Positions 12,313 through 23,946 of a stretch of 64,000 nucleotides of DNA are shown one piece after another. A model generated the notes under the pieces. It was not told the DNA's origin, ran no database searches, and was given only the letters and a program-made list of their open reading frames with translations. Each line of letters opens with the position of its first letter. Position 1 is the stretch's first letter. The stretch spans positions 2,356,001-2,420,000 of the forward strand of contig QUOL01000003.1 in NCBI GenBank assembly GCA_009761415.1. Direction: 5' to 3'. This DNA comes from Sarcomyxa edulis (Eukaryota > Basidiomycota > Agaricomycetes > Agaricales > Mycenaceae). Made by a program: the position numbers and the translations under genes.

Positions 12313-14158
12313 CTAGTCTACTCCAAGCAAAGACCTTCGATCATCAGCGATCTCATCAAGCTTTGAGAAAAGTCCTAAGGACCATTCCCAACGTGAATCG
12401 CCTTCACCGTCAATCGCCTTCTTCCTATCCTTCCCACCAGGCTGGGCCAGCAAGCTCTTCACCGTCTGAAACCCGCAATCCACCCACCGCATCAGCCCGC
12501 CAGCGCAATACTGTGTAATAGAACAACGTGTTTCGCCGTCACGAAGACCAGTGTTAGCGTGATGGACAATGGCCGAAGGAATGAGGACGGTGGAGCCAGG
12601 AGGGAACTGAACCATTATCTTGAAGGGAAAAAGGACGAGGAGGGCGCTGGTGAGAGGATTGAACTTGCCAAGTGCAGTAATGGCGCAGAATCCCCCAGCT
12701 ACATTGCCGACGTCGATGTGCTTGAGGGAAACAGATCGTGGGCCACAATTGAAAGTGACGGCGGGATAGACGCTGTTGCTGTAGTTGTGAATCAGGTACG
12801 GGGTGTGCTTCCATAATTTCTTCATCTGGTCGGAGATCCAAGACCACCACTTGGGAATGTGATGAAACATGGCACCTGGAGAAAGAATCAGACAATGTAA
12901 AGTTAAAAAGAGACAATCCAACTTACTACTTTGAAATCCGATAATTCGGTCGATGGCATGACTACCGAAGATGATGTCAAGCAAAGCTTCCCGCTCCTTA
13001 CTTTGTACAAGATTGCCCGGCATCTATAGCATAGCGTGAGGGAAGGCATTAGATGACGTAGATATAGAAACACACCTTCTGTCCCCCGCCGAACGAGACT
13101 CCTACTGCCATAGCTGCAAAGTTGCCACGGCGATGCTGGAGATCCTCTTCCTTGAAAGTACCGAAGGAGCAACCCAGGGAAAAGACCTTGAGCAGGATTG
13201 CGAGAGCCTCCTTAGCAATGTCTGTCCAAGCAGGGTCGTCGGGTTGACCGACCAAGACGGCGACGATACGATCCTCGGAGTCAATGATGTACCTAGTGCT
13301 TCTGAAAGATAAGTTAATTACACGGCAGTCTCGAGGTGACAACAAAAGAGGCGTACAGTCCGTCCCATTCAATGACTCGAAAGCCGTCGCGGGAAAGCTC
13401 GTCGGTCGTCCAGATGTGTGTATCCTGATCCTTCTTCTGGTCGCGTTTGCCGGTGTACGACCCCTTCGCGTGAGGAAGATTGGAGACGTTTGCAGTAGTC
13501 CTGATAGACGGAACGGCGGTGAATTGGCTGCCCATTCGGGATTTGGGATGATAATAATGGCCGCGATGAAACAGAAATGCTTGCGAGATCCGTGCGCGGC
13601 GGCGACGGATTTTGGAGCTCTCCTTGGAATGTATCTTCTTCGTCATTGAACGGGTAGTGCGAGGTACAACTGGAGGAGAGGCCGTTGCAACGGGAGCGTG
13701 AACGGCATCGAACGGATGGGCGAAGATCTTCACCGGCGTTGAGAGAGTGCGATCTCGTCTTGTTCGAAAGGTTGGGCGAACGGCGTGGAGCGTGTGGTTG
13801 GAGCGGAGGAGGCGGGGCGGCGCTGAAGCCGAAGAAGTGGATTGGCAAGAAGGGATGGCGTTGCTAAGGCCGTAGGACAAATCTTGGCCTTCTGTATCCC
13901 CAACACCATCATCCATCCTGTCATCCTCCGCGTTGACGGCTTCCCGAAGGAGCTGTGAGACGTCGACAATCGGGGGAAGACGGATGGTGCGTGACGGATT
14001 TGACGCGAGAGGTTGAGCGGGAAGTTGGGGCTGCGGAATCGACACATTGATCCTCTGGCCGCGAAGACGTAGGCCCTTGAGAATTTGAGGTTAGTTAGCT
14101 ACATTGAAAAGCGAATTGAACGGCGACTTACGCTTCTAAGAATTGTATTGCCTGCCAT
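12313..14158 (-). CDS. TET/JBP-like 2-oxoglutarate/Fe(II) dioxygenase (TE1 cargo)
   Basis: Five exons on the minus strand: 14158-14132 (MAGNTILRS), 14075-13357, 13301-13076, 13023-12927 and 12875-12313. The N-terminal ~240 residues are Pro/Arg/Ser-rich. The catalytic part starts with a conserved strand, VGVSFGGGQ, then PGNL. It carries the iron-binding HxD in LKHIDVGN, the distal His in SAIVHHANTGL, and a C-terminal ETRCSITQYCAGGLMRWVD with the Arg expected to bind 2-oxoglutarate. The same motifs occur in the second copy at 48949-50585. Fungal TET/JBP enzymes oxidise 5-methylcytosine and are known to be expanded in basidiomycetes and linked to KDZ transposons (Iyer and colleagues, 2014). Here the gene lies within the element. 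It could regulate the methylation state of the element or of host DNA. That role is inference. Confidence 0.82.
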
Positions 14159-17073
14159 ATCGTTGGTCTTTCTAACCAGCCTAATGCAAGATCGGATCAG
14201 TAAGGCGAGAGGCCGAACGTACATAAAGCTTACCTTTTGAGAATACACTAAGTCCTGCAGGTCAACAGCACGCACACCGCAGTCAGTAACAATGAAGCTG
14301 GAAACACCGAGACTGACTTACTGTACTCCCAGAAGGCCGTGCAGAAAGGGCGAGATTCAAACAAGCTGCAAAGGGTCAACGTTAGCGCTGGTATACAAAA
14401 TAGAACAATAAGGGCAGATAAATGTTTCGAATCGCGCCTGATGGCATGTTTTGCGCGTGCCTTTGGTCAGGCTCTGCACATACAACCAAGGCCGAGACGG
14501 GTGGAAAAACATGGATATGACGAGGGAAAGATGAGATACTTACAACGTGTATGGTCGGTGGACCGGGGAGGACTACAGCAAACTATGAAACAACGATCGT
14601 TAGCACAGGTTGAACGAAGAAAGGCCCTCAACTTCCAGCGTATTGTACGCGTGCCTTTGGTGAGGCTCTGCGTACGGCTGAAAATGGAGGGAAGGAGAGC
14701 AAGCGAGGAACACGACTCACCGGTAGATGGGGGTTAGAAACAGGAAGAACGGGAGAGGGCAAATAGATAAGGTCGCGGTGGGTCGATGGTTGCGAAATGA
14801 ATTTGTATTGTGTAGGCACACCGGCTCTATCCCATCAGACTTGCATCAGAAACGTATTGCGTGCACACTGTGCCGCTTGTGAATAGATTGGAATAACACC
14901 TACCTTAGATCTGAAAGCGACGCACCTGCCGGTTGAACCACACCCCAAGAACGAAACCAGACAGCACTGAGAGACACTCACGATATCTTGCAGCTGGGGT
15001 ATGGAGGTGAGACTCAGTAAATTCAGGGCTGGGCGTATATGCCATCGCAATGAGACCGCCGTGGGGTAGTCCCTGAAACGAATTTGTATAACCACTTCTC
15101 TGGCATCACTATCACAATCAAAGGCGAACCATGTGCTCGATATAATAGCTGTATACTTATTGCTCACCTTGTCCCCAGAGCAGTCGACGTTCCAGTCGAC
15201 ATTCATCCTCAAATCAAGTGAGGCCTCGTCCATAGCATGAAAGGGAGCTGAGAGGTGCATGTAAGATAAGGGTGGTGGTACACACAAGCTTGAAGATACG
15301 GACCCGTATCTAGGTACGCGAGAGAGTGAAATTGTGAAGTTTAGAAGACTTACCGAGCTTTTCACCGTGACGATCTACTCTCCGAGTCGTAGTTCGCATG
15401 ACCGAGTTTGAGTCCACGTGTCGCAAGTACAACTCCCCTTCGTCTTGGCATACTTATAGCGGTCCGGTACCAACGAACGTCATAGAGGCCCGTGCGTAAT
15501 AAGCTGGAGGAGGAGGAGGAGAGGCCAGGTTGAACTGACTTGCGTCTCGAGCTCTTCGAAGGACTTGATGTTGGGAAATCAGGAACGGTGATATTGGCAT
15601 TGTTTGGCAACAGCCTCTCGGATGCTTTCGGTTCCTACAAGCGCCCACTCGTTATCGTTTTGCACAATGTAGTAGAAGCCTGCTCTTCAAAGTTCGGGTA
15701 CAATATCGATGATTTCTTCCTAACCTGGAGCTCGGCAATAGCACCCACATCTGCATAGTGAGTTTGCATCTTCCTCTAGAAGATGTCGCAACTCACACGA
15801 TTCAAGTAGCAGACGCACCATGTTGATGTTTGCGATATGTGTGATTTGGGAAGCTCTCGCAAGCATATATTCTTGATTTACTGCATGCTTCACTCTACTG
15901 AGTGCTTTGAAATAGAAACCCGCACTCCGAAACGTGACTTTTGAATCACTGCCAGTGGCTTCATAAGTCTCTTTCTGGTTTCTCGCCCGATCCAGGCTCT
16001 CTACCCTCAGCGACCGCACTCCCGTAAGGCCAAAATCCTCAGGGTTTTTAGGAGCACACACTCTATGTACGTTGGAACATTGCATACCCTTCATCAGACT
16101 TCGCAATCCTTCACATTTACGCTAGCCATACAAAACTACTTTAGGGTACTCTGGAGAAGCTGGTGAACATCAGACAGCTATCCCTGGCGTCAAGACAACA
16201 AATGATATTACCTTCACCCATATTTGCGAAGTCCAAGGTTCCGGATTGCTGAGTGGCCTCATTCCTTCGACATCAAGCTGTAACCCTAACCCTAGGTCGA
16301 ACAGTCCAATATGTTTGCGATATTGTGGTACTACGGGAAGTCTCTGCAGATTTTTCGACTCTCGGATTGATTTAATCAACAAGTCCATAGACTACATTGA
16401 TATTCCAGAAGCTGGAAAGAGCTTGAGCTGTGGTCAGAGTGAACGGCGTACCATCGAGTCCAAAGTTGATCGAGGTTCAAGTCATGCACATTGGCATAAC
16501 GTCGACCTGTTGAGTCCGAACTTATATTCTACATTCTACAGGCTCAAGTCGAGAAAGTGAGTCTCACACATCTTTTCGAGTGCTTTTCCATAACCAGGTA
16601 TATTTATGTTATCAAAGTTGCCGTCGAGTCCCACTAGATTCTTTGAGTTCTTCAGGATCAAAGGGTCGATGTTTGCGATCCACAGGCAATTATCCGAAAT
16701 GTGTTCTCTTCCACGCTCAAGTAGGTGGTTGTACATTCTCTTTAATTACCAACTATCGTATTCTTACACTCATTCAAAGATATGTACCGGTTATATGGCA
16801 CCTCGACGTATCTGCACTTTGAGCCAATCATTATGTTTGCGATATCCTATCTCATTCTCCCTGACTTGTCCGCACTGCAGGTATACACGTACCAAAACCA
16901 AAGTGGGTTGGAATACTTGCATAGATTCGCCAGAGGTAGAGAGCAACAAGTGAGTGACAAAGTTACTATCGTCAAGTTGAACTTTCTGGTTTTCGGCAAC
17001 CTAGAGCAGTATTCCGGTGCACCTGCCACTTGTGTCCAGCGCGTCTTGTCAAGTCTCCATCACCATCATCATC
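14159..17073. other. Gene-poor 2.9-kb stretch inside TE1 with possible decayed repeats
   Basis: No gene could be assembled with confidence. From 14160 to 14820 the sequence contains two copies of a ~24-bp word (GCGTGCCTTTGGTSAGGCTC) at about 14454 and 14648, perhaps the 5' leader of the TET/JBP gene. From 15700 to 16900 the word TGTTTGCGAT recurs at about 15827, 16312, 16670 and 16834. On the minus strand this encodes IAN-like starts of short leucine-rich stretches (such as LWIANIDPLILKNSKNLVGL), which could be remnants of an LRR or F-box-like gene. A short telomere-like run (TAACCCTAACCCTA) occurs near 16281. Open frames of 60-180 codons are present but not connected by clear splice sites. 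Confidence 0.35.
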
Positions 17074-18029
17074 ATGCGCTCTCTCGCTCAGAAGAAGGAA
17101 GCACATCGAATTGCTTGCGCTGCCTATAATGAAAGGTACTGAGCAAAGATATACCTTCACTGGATAAATACTCATTTCACCACAGGAATCGCTCTTACTT
17201 GAATGAAAAGTCACGTCTTCGAATGGCAAGGTAAGACAATCTACTACCACTATCAAATCGATCTTGAGGCAAGAGTCTTTCAGATACCGAAAGAAGGAAA
17301 AGCTTGCTGCTTCTAGCGATAATGCTAGGACTGTCTTGCGCAGCAAGGCTAAAGCAACCAAAGCACCGAAACGTATCAAAACTCAGGTTACGGCGACAAA
17401 AGCGCACGATGAGCGTAATTCATTGGGCTCCAAGGCTCAGGATGATATGCCGTCGACCCCAGTGATGGTTCATCGTATTCTACAGCCAAGTATCGACGCC
17501 ACCTCCCCGTCTGAATCTGAATCGCTCCCAGATTCTGACGGTTGGTCAACTCCAACCCCGACCTCAAGTCCAAGCCTTCGTGGCATGCGTTCTCTATCCC
17601 CCGAGCCTTGGACTAGGTATCAAACCAACTTCGCTCATCAGGCTGGCTCTGCTCAACAGACTGCCCCTGCTCGTCAGGCTGTCCTCTCTGATGCTGAAGC
17701 GTATGCTCTCGTTGCACTCATAGGTTTTACTTATATCCTGACAGTTGTGGATTAGACAAGCAGATGCTATCAAAGCTTTCGATGAGCTCTTTGAAGATGA
17801 CGATACACCCAGTTTAAGGTAGAATTCCCCGTTCCCTCCTTCGAAACTCATTCCTGACCTGCAATATAGCATCACTGAGGGCCAAGAATTCTCGTCTTCA
17901 ACATATTGGCAACGGATGTTGCAGCACGATCAGCAAGACAAACGCTCGCATGACGATGCCCTCCATCTGCGATGGCAGCGCCGCTGGGAGGAGAAGATTA
18001 GAGGCAACCGTGCATTTGGTCATCGGTAG
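17074..18029 (+). CDS. Small basic-motif protein (TE1 accessory gene)
   Basis: Start ATG 17074 (MRSLAQKKEAHRIAC). Introns 17136-17185 and 17231-17283 join the signature YNERNRSYLNEKSRLRMARY, followed by RKKEK. Two further introns near 17723-17764 and 17820-17869 lead to a C terminus rich in Trp and Arg (LRWQRRWEEK), ending at TAG 18027-18029. The N-terminal Arg/Lys-rich helix resembles the basic half of a bZIP-like region, so DNA or RNA binding is plausible. The same YN-x2-NR-x2-L-x-EKSR-x-RMA signature is encoded in TE2 at 29146-29795 at the same relative position, so this is a conserved accessory gene, not chance coding. The middle is Ser/Pro-rich. It is tail-to-tail with the viroplasmin-domain gene, 148 bp apart. 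Function unknown. Confidence 0.7.
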
Positions 18030-18177
18030 AGTAGCTTCTGATTATAGTCACACCGCTATCTTGGGAGAATGCACATCTTTTTCACTTCTTTCAGCCGAGG
18101 GCGATCGTACATAGTCACAACAGAAGCAGTGAAGTTCCAGAACAAAAAAAACTATCCAAAAAGAAATTCTATCAAGA

Positions 18178-19552
18178 TTACATTATCACACGTACACGAC
18201 CTGCGGCGTAGGCACACTTGTATCTCCACAAGGCATCCGTCTTGGTGGGATACTTTTTGAACACTGCCCCGGACACCTTGTTCACGTACGTTGCAGTTTC
18301 GTCCCTGAGCACTAGATTAGTAAAGACCTCTCGAAGATAGAAGCCCTAACACACCAGTCTGAGTAGACCCCAGGAGCCTTTCCAGCCGTCACAACGTACC
18401 ACTTTCCATCAGGAGGCGGTGGAACGCCAACTAGAGAGGCAGCAACCTCATCGGGAGTGGGCGGAATCCGAGATGCTAGCAGAATTTTGAGTCAGACGAA
18501 GAACCTTGTGATGAACAGTTCGAAATACCTTCGGAGTCAGACTCCGACCCTGGATCAGAATCTGAATCTGAATCGTTGGTGTTCCCAGGGGTAACAGGTG
18601 CTACGGCGATAGGAAGAGCAACACCAACGGTGGGCATAGCATGACCTGGATTGATACTTGGTTACTGATGGATAATAAGGAAGACACAGCTTACCAGAAG
18701 AACCAGGATACGAGGGAGGAGCCCCAGTTGCAGAACCAGAATATGAAGGGGGAGCCCTAGACACAGTGGTCACGACTGAGAAAATTAATGAAAATAAGTC
18801 CAGACCGGTAAGATGAGTGTTTCACATACCGGATCCAATATTATCCTCGGACGCGGGCAAGACTGAAGCCCCAACAGCCTCAGAGGGAGCAGCAGTGGCC
18901 TCTATAGCGCTCTCATTCGAACTAGTGGAAACTGCTGCGAAGGTCACTTAGCATACTACGAGCCTAAACGTAGCGCGGATGTTTACATACCGGATGCAAC
19001 ATTATCCTCGGACTCGCGCAAGACTGAAGTCTCGAAAGTCTGAGAGGGAACAGCCCTAGCCTCTACCGTGCTCTCAGACAAACCAGTGGAATCTGCTGCG
19101 AAAACCTCAGACTCGAAGTCGGACTCGGACTCGGACTCGGACTCGGACTCAGATATAACCACAATCTCGGCAGGCTGAGGAGGGACAATGCCGGCCTCCA
19201 CCGTACTGGGGGAGTCTATGGAAACTTTTAGTGAATATCAGATAAGAGGAATATTTTAAGGCTTTGCCTACCGGGTACGTCTCCAGCCTGAGAGGTGGTG
19301 GCCACCACAACGGCGCTGACATCACTTTGAAGAGTGTTGGTGCCAGCGCCAGTAGACTCAGCTGCTATAGTAGTAGTTTAACAGGGTCAGTACAATCCCT
19401 TGAAGACGTTTGAGAAAAAACTCACGAGGAACAGGCAACCTCTCCAAAATTGCAGCCTGGGTAATCGCAAGCTGCGACAAAGCGGCAGCGATAGCAGACA
19501 ACGAGGAGGCAGTTAATGCCTCATCGTTGTGTGCGTTCACGTACTGTGTCAT
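18178..19552 (-). CDS. Viroplasmin/RNase H N-terminal-like domain protein (TE1 accessory gene)
   Basis: Minus-strand gene with many short exons, from ATG 19552 (MTQYVNAHNDEALTASS) to TAA 18178. The N terminus is a helix of the form SLSAIAAALSQLAITQAAIL. The middle is low complexity with Ser-Glu, Ser-Asp and Ser-Pro runs (for example around 19110-19160). The C terminus shows WYVVTAGKAPGVYSDW, then YVNKVSGAVFKKYPTKTDAL, and ends in RVI. This is the W-Y-x-V-x-x-G-x-x-P-G-V-Y and G-A-x-F-K-K pattern of the viroplasmin / RNase HI N-terminal domain that binds RNA-DNA hybrids. No RNase H catalytic domain follows. TE2 has a homologue at 28140-28753. It diverges from the WF-box gene over a 467-bp promoter. 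Exact exon borders in the acidic middle are uncertain. Confidence 0.7.
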
Positions 19553-20019
19553 TGCAGTAGAGGGGAGAAAGTGGGAGGGAAGAACGATTGTACGACATTG
19601 CAAGTTTGCGTTCCTCAAGTAGGGGAGCGGAGGCAATAGCCGGATCCCGATCGATTGTCTCGATCACTTCAGCCGCGACTTCGTACAGTCACAAGCGTCA
19701 AGTTCAACGCGGTACCTTCAAGTAAAAGTGATATATCACTTGTCAGGTGTGCATTTTCCTTGTATCTCGAGCTCTGATAGGACCAACAGAGTAGTCTAGG
19801 TAGGTGATACATCAAAGAACTCTCATTCCACGGGTAAAATTGCCAGAATTTCCAATGGGTTCAGCCACTCACGTTCTTTAGATTTTCTTGTTCGTGATAT
19901 ATCACCTATCATGGGTGCGTCTCGTCGGACCTTGGACATAAACTGGCGATATAGAGCTACCCAGGTAAGTGATATATTAGAGACCTCTCGGTATATGGAG
20001 ATTTTCGCCGAATTTCTCA
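19553..20019. promoter_or_regulatory. Bidirectional promoter of TE1 accessory genes with four TGATAYATC motifs
   Basis: Divergent region between the viroplasmin-domain gene and the WF-box gene. It contains a perfect 16-bp palindrome AAGTGATATATCACTT (19726-19741), GGTGATACATCA near 19803, GTGATATATCAC (19894-19905) and AAGTGATATATTA near 19967. The same motif marks the subterminal regions of TE1 and TE2, so it is a candidate binding site for an element-encoded protein. Confidence 0.6.
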
Positions 20020-22600
20020 ATGGCCCCCCCGCGCTGGCAGACGCCTCCTCAGCTAGAATTCCTCAAATCGTATCTATCAAGTTATCTTCTCCATTTATCG
20101 AACGGTAAACTAGCCAAGTTCTGGCCTATAGTGACCGAAGCCTGGTTCTCAAGATGGCCGGAGATCGACGCTCAGAAAGCACTCAACAATATACCTGCGG
20201 CGTTCTCGGAAACCGAGTCCCAAAATCTGACCCAAAATACCGAGGTCCTGTTCCCTGACATAGTTGTAAGCCCTGCGGAGGTGCTCAAGCTTGCAAGGAA
20301 ACGCCGTAAAGGGGTATGGATTTTTATCTCCAGTCTGCTGCGATGAAATCATGTTTGACCGTTCCATATCTTCAGCAACTCAAGCATTGGTTTCGCAACA
20401 ACTCTAAGGACAACAAACCGAGTCAGAACCCCCTCTTGAACCACCTCAATGTTCTGTCCCAACCTCCCCCTAAAAATAAGCGTCGCCACCACCGCACCGA
20501 GATCTATGAAAAACTCTACGCAGAGAAGATCTCTGTTGCTCTCAAATCGGAATTGGCATTGCATAGTGCAGGTGGAGGTACTGATGAATCCGGGAACGAT
20601 GAGTCGGACTCAGAGGAAACGATTCTCAAGGGTAAGAAAAGGAAATCGGAGTGGATGAAGACTCGACGGCGGCTGGTGAAGGAAATGTGGGAGGCAGAGA
20701 CAGAGGAAGTTCGAATGGAGGTGGAAAAGGCTTGGGAAGCTGAAGGCGAGGTGGCAGAGAAGAATGTCGTCGAGTCGCAGCAAACGATCCCGGAAGACCT
20801 TCAACGGTAAGTCCAATGCAGAGCTCAACGGCCACCGGTTTATCTGACTCAAATTACCAGTGCTATTGAGGAATTACCGGAATACATGAGCAGCACCCTG
20901 AATCATCAGAAGAACCTGACCAACTGGGTCGGCATGGCGGTCCTCGGTGGACCTAAACCAAATGCCAATGGACACTTGGACATCATAACGTACGTCTTCA
21001 TCAATACTGCTAATGTGAATATCATAATTGACCCTACTAATTTTCCAGAGTACACGTTGGCAAAACCGATATGGGCAACAATTTTGCTGATTCCCACCCG
21101 GACTTCAATCGTGATATAATCGCCCCATTTGGAGCATGGCTCAAACGCGTATTTCGTACGTCAAAATCTGCGTTATTGTAATATAACAACTATCTAATAT
21201 TCTTGACAGCTTCGTCGGTACGGCAGGGAAGTGCCATCGTTACACAATCACAGAATGTCTCTCCAAGCCACACAGTTGACGACACACTAACGGTGTCCCA
21301 ATTTCCCCAATCCCCCACGTTGAATCAACTTCCCAACTTATCCGATCCAGGCCTTATCTCAATGAAGCCGGCATCGTTTGCAGGCTCGAAATCGCCGAAG
21401 AGAAAGAAGAGAAAGAATAAAAGAAAGGCCAGCGTAGTAGAGGGACCCAATTCGGCGGCAGTGTCACCGTTGTCTCAGGCTTTCTCATCCACTTCTGCGC
21501 CTCTGCCTCTTCCCAAAACACCTGTACAGGTTCCTCGCCCCTCCGCCGGTACACAGTCATCGCTTACCACCCCAGTCCGTCTGGGACCCAATTCGGCGGC
21601 AGTATCACCGTTGCCTCAGGCTTTCTCGTCCACTTCTGCACCTTTGCCTCTTCCCAAAACGCCTGTACAGGTTCCTCGCCCTTCCGCCGGCACACAGCCA
21701 TTGCTTACCACCCCAGTCCGTCCGGGACCGAGTCCCGATTGGTCCCGTATCATAACACCAATCAATACATCATCTCCCCTTTCGTCATCTCCTCTGAAGA
21801 CCCCTAGTGATAGATTTGCGCAACGTCTATTTCTCGCTACATCTCCTTCAGCTGACACTGCATACCCCGACCTGGACCCAGATTTGCAACCGTCGAAAGA
21901 ACCGACAGGTGTCTTCGAAACTCAATCGCCGGCTACACCAGGTGATACTCGTCAAATTGACCCATGGTCTCTTCCTACACCGTCTATACCAACCAGGAAT
22001 GGTGTACCGACTGCCGTTAATCCAGCTCCATCCCCTACACCAGTTCGGCCGCCTGATCGTCCTCGCCGACAGCCTGCATTTAGGAGAAGACTTGGACTCG
22101 GGTCTCAATCAAACCATACCTCTAACCCTCCCGACGCGTCACCAAGTCTACCTCTACCTCCTACCGACAACATGCCTTCGCCTCCACTCCTACCTCTGGC
22201 TCTACCTCTACCTCCTACCGACAACATGTCTTCGCCCCCACTCTTGCCTCTGGGTCTACCTCTGCCTCCCACTGACAACATGCCCTCGCCTCCACTCCCA
22301 CCTCTTGACAAATCTCCCTCACCTCAGCGACCTTCCCCAAAGGCTCCCCTGCGAAAGTACAAGGGGTGGGTATATATCCCGATAACCTCCCCTCAGGCTG
22401 GAGAAGGCCATAATGTGCCGGTTACTGAGCCGACGTTAGGTCGACGGGTAGCCAAGCGTCGAGTGGCTGCAGATGGGTCAGAACTCTCTCTTCCTACAAA
22501 GAAGGCCCGTACCGAAGCGACACAAAGTAAGGGAAAGGGGAAAGGGAAAGGGAACGACAAAGGGATGGGGAAAGGATCGAAGGGGAAAGGGAAGGCGTAG
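20020..22600 (+). CDS. WF-box protein of TE1 (long Pro/Ser-rich C terminus)
   Basis: Five exons: 20020-20313, 20376-20806, 20861-20989, 21049-21155 and 21210-22600. The N terminus reads LEFLKSYLSSYL, then KFWPIVTEAWFSRWP, and the second exon opens with QLKHWFRN. A conserved middle contains EELPEYMSST, WVGMAVLGGP and VGKTDMGNNFADSHPDF. The TE2 homologue (25103-27786) has the same blocks in the same order with similar intron positions. The last ~460 residues are low complexity: a repeated block about 120 bp long (21450-21570 and 21588-21710), three LPLPPTDNM repeats (22140-22300), and a GKGKGK tail. Unlike the TE2 version there is no terminal Trp-rich domain. I know this N-terminal pattern only as an expanded family of unknown function in Agaricomycetes. 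A DNA-binding role is inference. Confidence 0.75.
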
Positions 22601-23182
22601 TAGATGACAGTCATGTTTACTTAGTTTTCTATGTTCCGCCTATGTCCTTATGCAGCCCTTGAAATATGACTTTATGCTGTTCTAACATACAAGTCAGATG
22701 AGTCTGAGAATATACAGATGAACAGAGGCTCAACGACCTTACTAGTATAGGTGGGCGAGGACTCTGAAAAACTAGTCGCTCGTTCTTTTTCAAAGTCAAA
22801 AGTTTTGGAATTATCAGTATAGATTTATCGATTGGTACTGTGTACACGAACGATAGAATATATCTACATGATTTTCATTTTCATTTTTATTTTTTTCAGA
22901 ATTTTTATCGTGCGCGGTGCTGAGCGCCCCCAGCAAGCGGGAGGGCGCTCATTATCCCGCCCCTGCCTAATGTAGCCGTCGATCGATCGGCCCCAAGGAA
23001 ATGCTATCGCAATGCCGCGTACTTGCCGGATGCCGAGGATGCCGATTCAGAATTCAATGGCGCCCCAGGATCACTTGTAAGGTGATATATCACAGTCACT
23101 TCTGCTCACAGATCGTATTATATCAGGCCTTGTCCTGTCCATAGAGGTGTGTGTTGTATTATAGTTACAGTATAGACTGCAA
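22601..23182. repeat. TE1 right terminal/subterminal region
   Basis: Non-coding right end of TE1. It carries GTGATATATCAC (23082-23093) and ATTATATCAGGCCTTGT (23117-23133), which mirror the left end. The outermost stretch reads, reversed, CAGTCTATACTGTAACTATA then ATACAACACACACC. A GC-rich patch lies near 22910-22960. Confidence 0.6.
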
Positions 23183-23191
23183 TAGTCGATT
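23183..23191. repeat. Right target-site duplication of TE1 (TAGTCGATT)
   Basis: Second copy of the 9-bp repeat at 7448-7456. Three bases (CAA) lie between the GACTG end and the repeat, so the precise terminus is uncertain by that much. Confidence 0.75.
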
Positions 23192-23201
23192 GCCTACTCA
23201 C

Positions 23202-23780
23202 GATATTCATTTTGTCTGCGGTCGGATGATCACGAAGAAAGTCGGAAATATTACCCGATTTACAGAACGGAGAGATCAACGCCGGAGACGGTCCAATGCC
23301 ACTGCAGATGCCCAGAAAAGGCAGAATGTTGGGATGGTGTAAAGTACGCCAAACCCTGGCTTCGCGTGTTAAACGCTAGGAAGATACAGGATGAGTATCG
23401 TTGATGCCACAATCAAAAGTACGTGTACAGCATACCCTGGTCATTGCGTCGAGGTGATCTTCCCTCGTATGCACACCAATGAAGATTTTGATGGCAACCT
23501 GACAGATTTATGAGTGAGTAACCGAGGAATAGAGACTCTACCCACGTACATCAGTCGTCGTATTGTCCTTCGGATTTGTCCAGATCCCGAGGTATACTTG
23601 ACCAAACCCTCCAACAGCCACAGAATCAGATTGAGTTTTTCTCACCTGACCAGTGAGATCCTATAGTGTCGTGTTGTAGAGACGTCAACACTGTGAAATA
23701 GTAGAAGAGAGATCTAGGTAATCAATGCAACTCACAGTGGCAGGAGCTTCGAGTTTAGTTGTGGAGCCGTAGAGGGACAT
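23202..23780 (-). pseudogene. Protein kinase, N-terminal lobe (5' part of a gene split by TE1)
   Basis: Start ATG 23780 (MSLYGSTTKLEAPAT). Exons joined over three introns give VGGFGQVYLGIW (glycine-rich loop), VAIKIFIG (catalytic Lys), LTREARVWRTLHHPNILPFL (C-helix Glu and beyond) and ALISPFCKSGNISDFLRDHP, then MNI at a GTGAGT donor (23201). The frame is phase 0 and fits directly onto the C-lobe exon starting at 7429, giving the usual spacing between the D-helix and the A-A-E-G-x-x-Y-L-H helix. The 5' LTR of the gypsy element lies only 166 bp upstream of the ATG, so the promoter was disturbed as well. Confidence 0.85.
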
Positions 23781-23941
23781 TGCATTGAGAGACTTGAAAG
23801 GTGTGAGGAATTTGCTTTGGTTTACTTATAGGTACTCCAATCATGGCGCCTATCTCGCCACGAAGGCTGTGACAGTTGAAGACAGCGTGGGTCCTGGCGT
23901 CTGCCAGTGCGAACCTGGGGAAATCCAAGTGCAAAAGTAGA

Positions 23942-23946
23942 TCTAC
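23942..23946. repeat. 5-bp target-site duplication of the gypsy element (left copy, TCTAC)
   Basis: TCTAC directly precedes the LTR at 23947 and directly follows the LTR ending at 42433 (42434-42438). Five bases is the usual length for Ty3/gypsy integrases. The pairing shows that the two LTRs 18 kb apart belong to one insertion. Confidence 0.85.

Larger units (their letters stand above)
7457..23182 (-). mobile_element. TE1: 15.7-kb KDZ-type cargo transposon
   Basis: The element is bounded by a 9-bp direct repeat and by ends starting CAGTC on both sides. The left end starts CAGTCAATAG. The right end, reversed, starts CAGTCTATACTG and continues to ATAATACAACACAC, which aligns well with the left end of TE2 (CAGGCAACCCTGG to TGATACAACACAC). 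A second, inner pair of inverted segments (about 7513-7570 and 23078-23133) shares ACAAGGC, TGATATAAT and TGATATATCAC. Contents in order: KDZ transposase (-), TET/JBP-like dioxygenase (-), basic-motif protein (+), viroplasmin-domain protein (-) and WF-box protein (+). All appear to have open frames, so the copy may be young. The exact last 1-3 bases at the right end (23180-23182) are uncertain. Confidence 0.75.

Noticed and set aside
14835..15365. Minus-strand ORF of 176 codons in TE1
   Set aside because: No motif, composition or splice context supports it, and it has no counterpart in TE2.
16281..16295. Interstitial telomere repeat (TAACCCTAACCCTA)
   Set aside because: Only about two units; can occur by chance, no longer array nearby.
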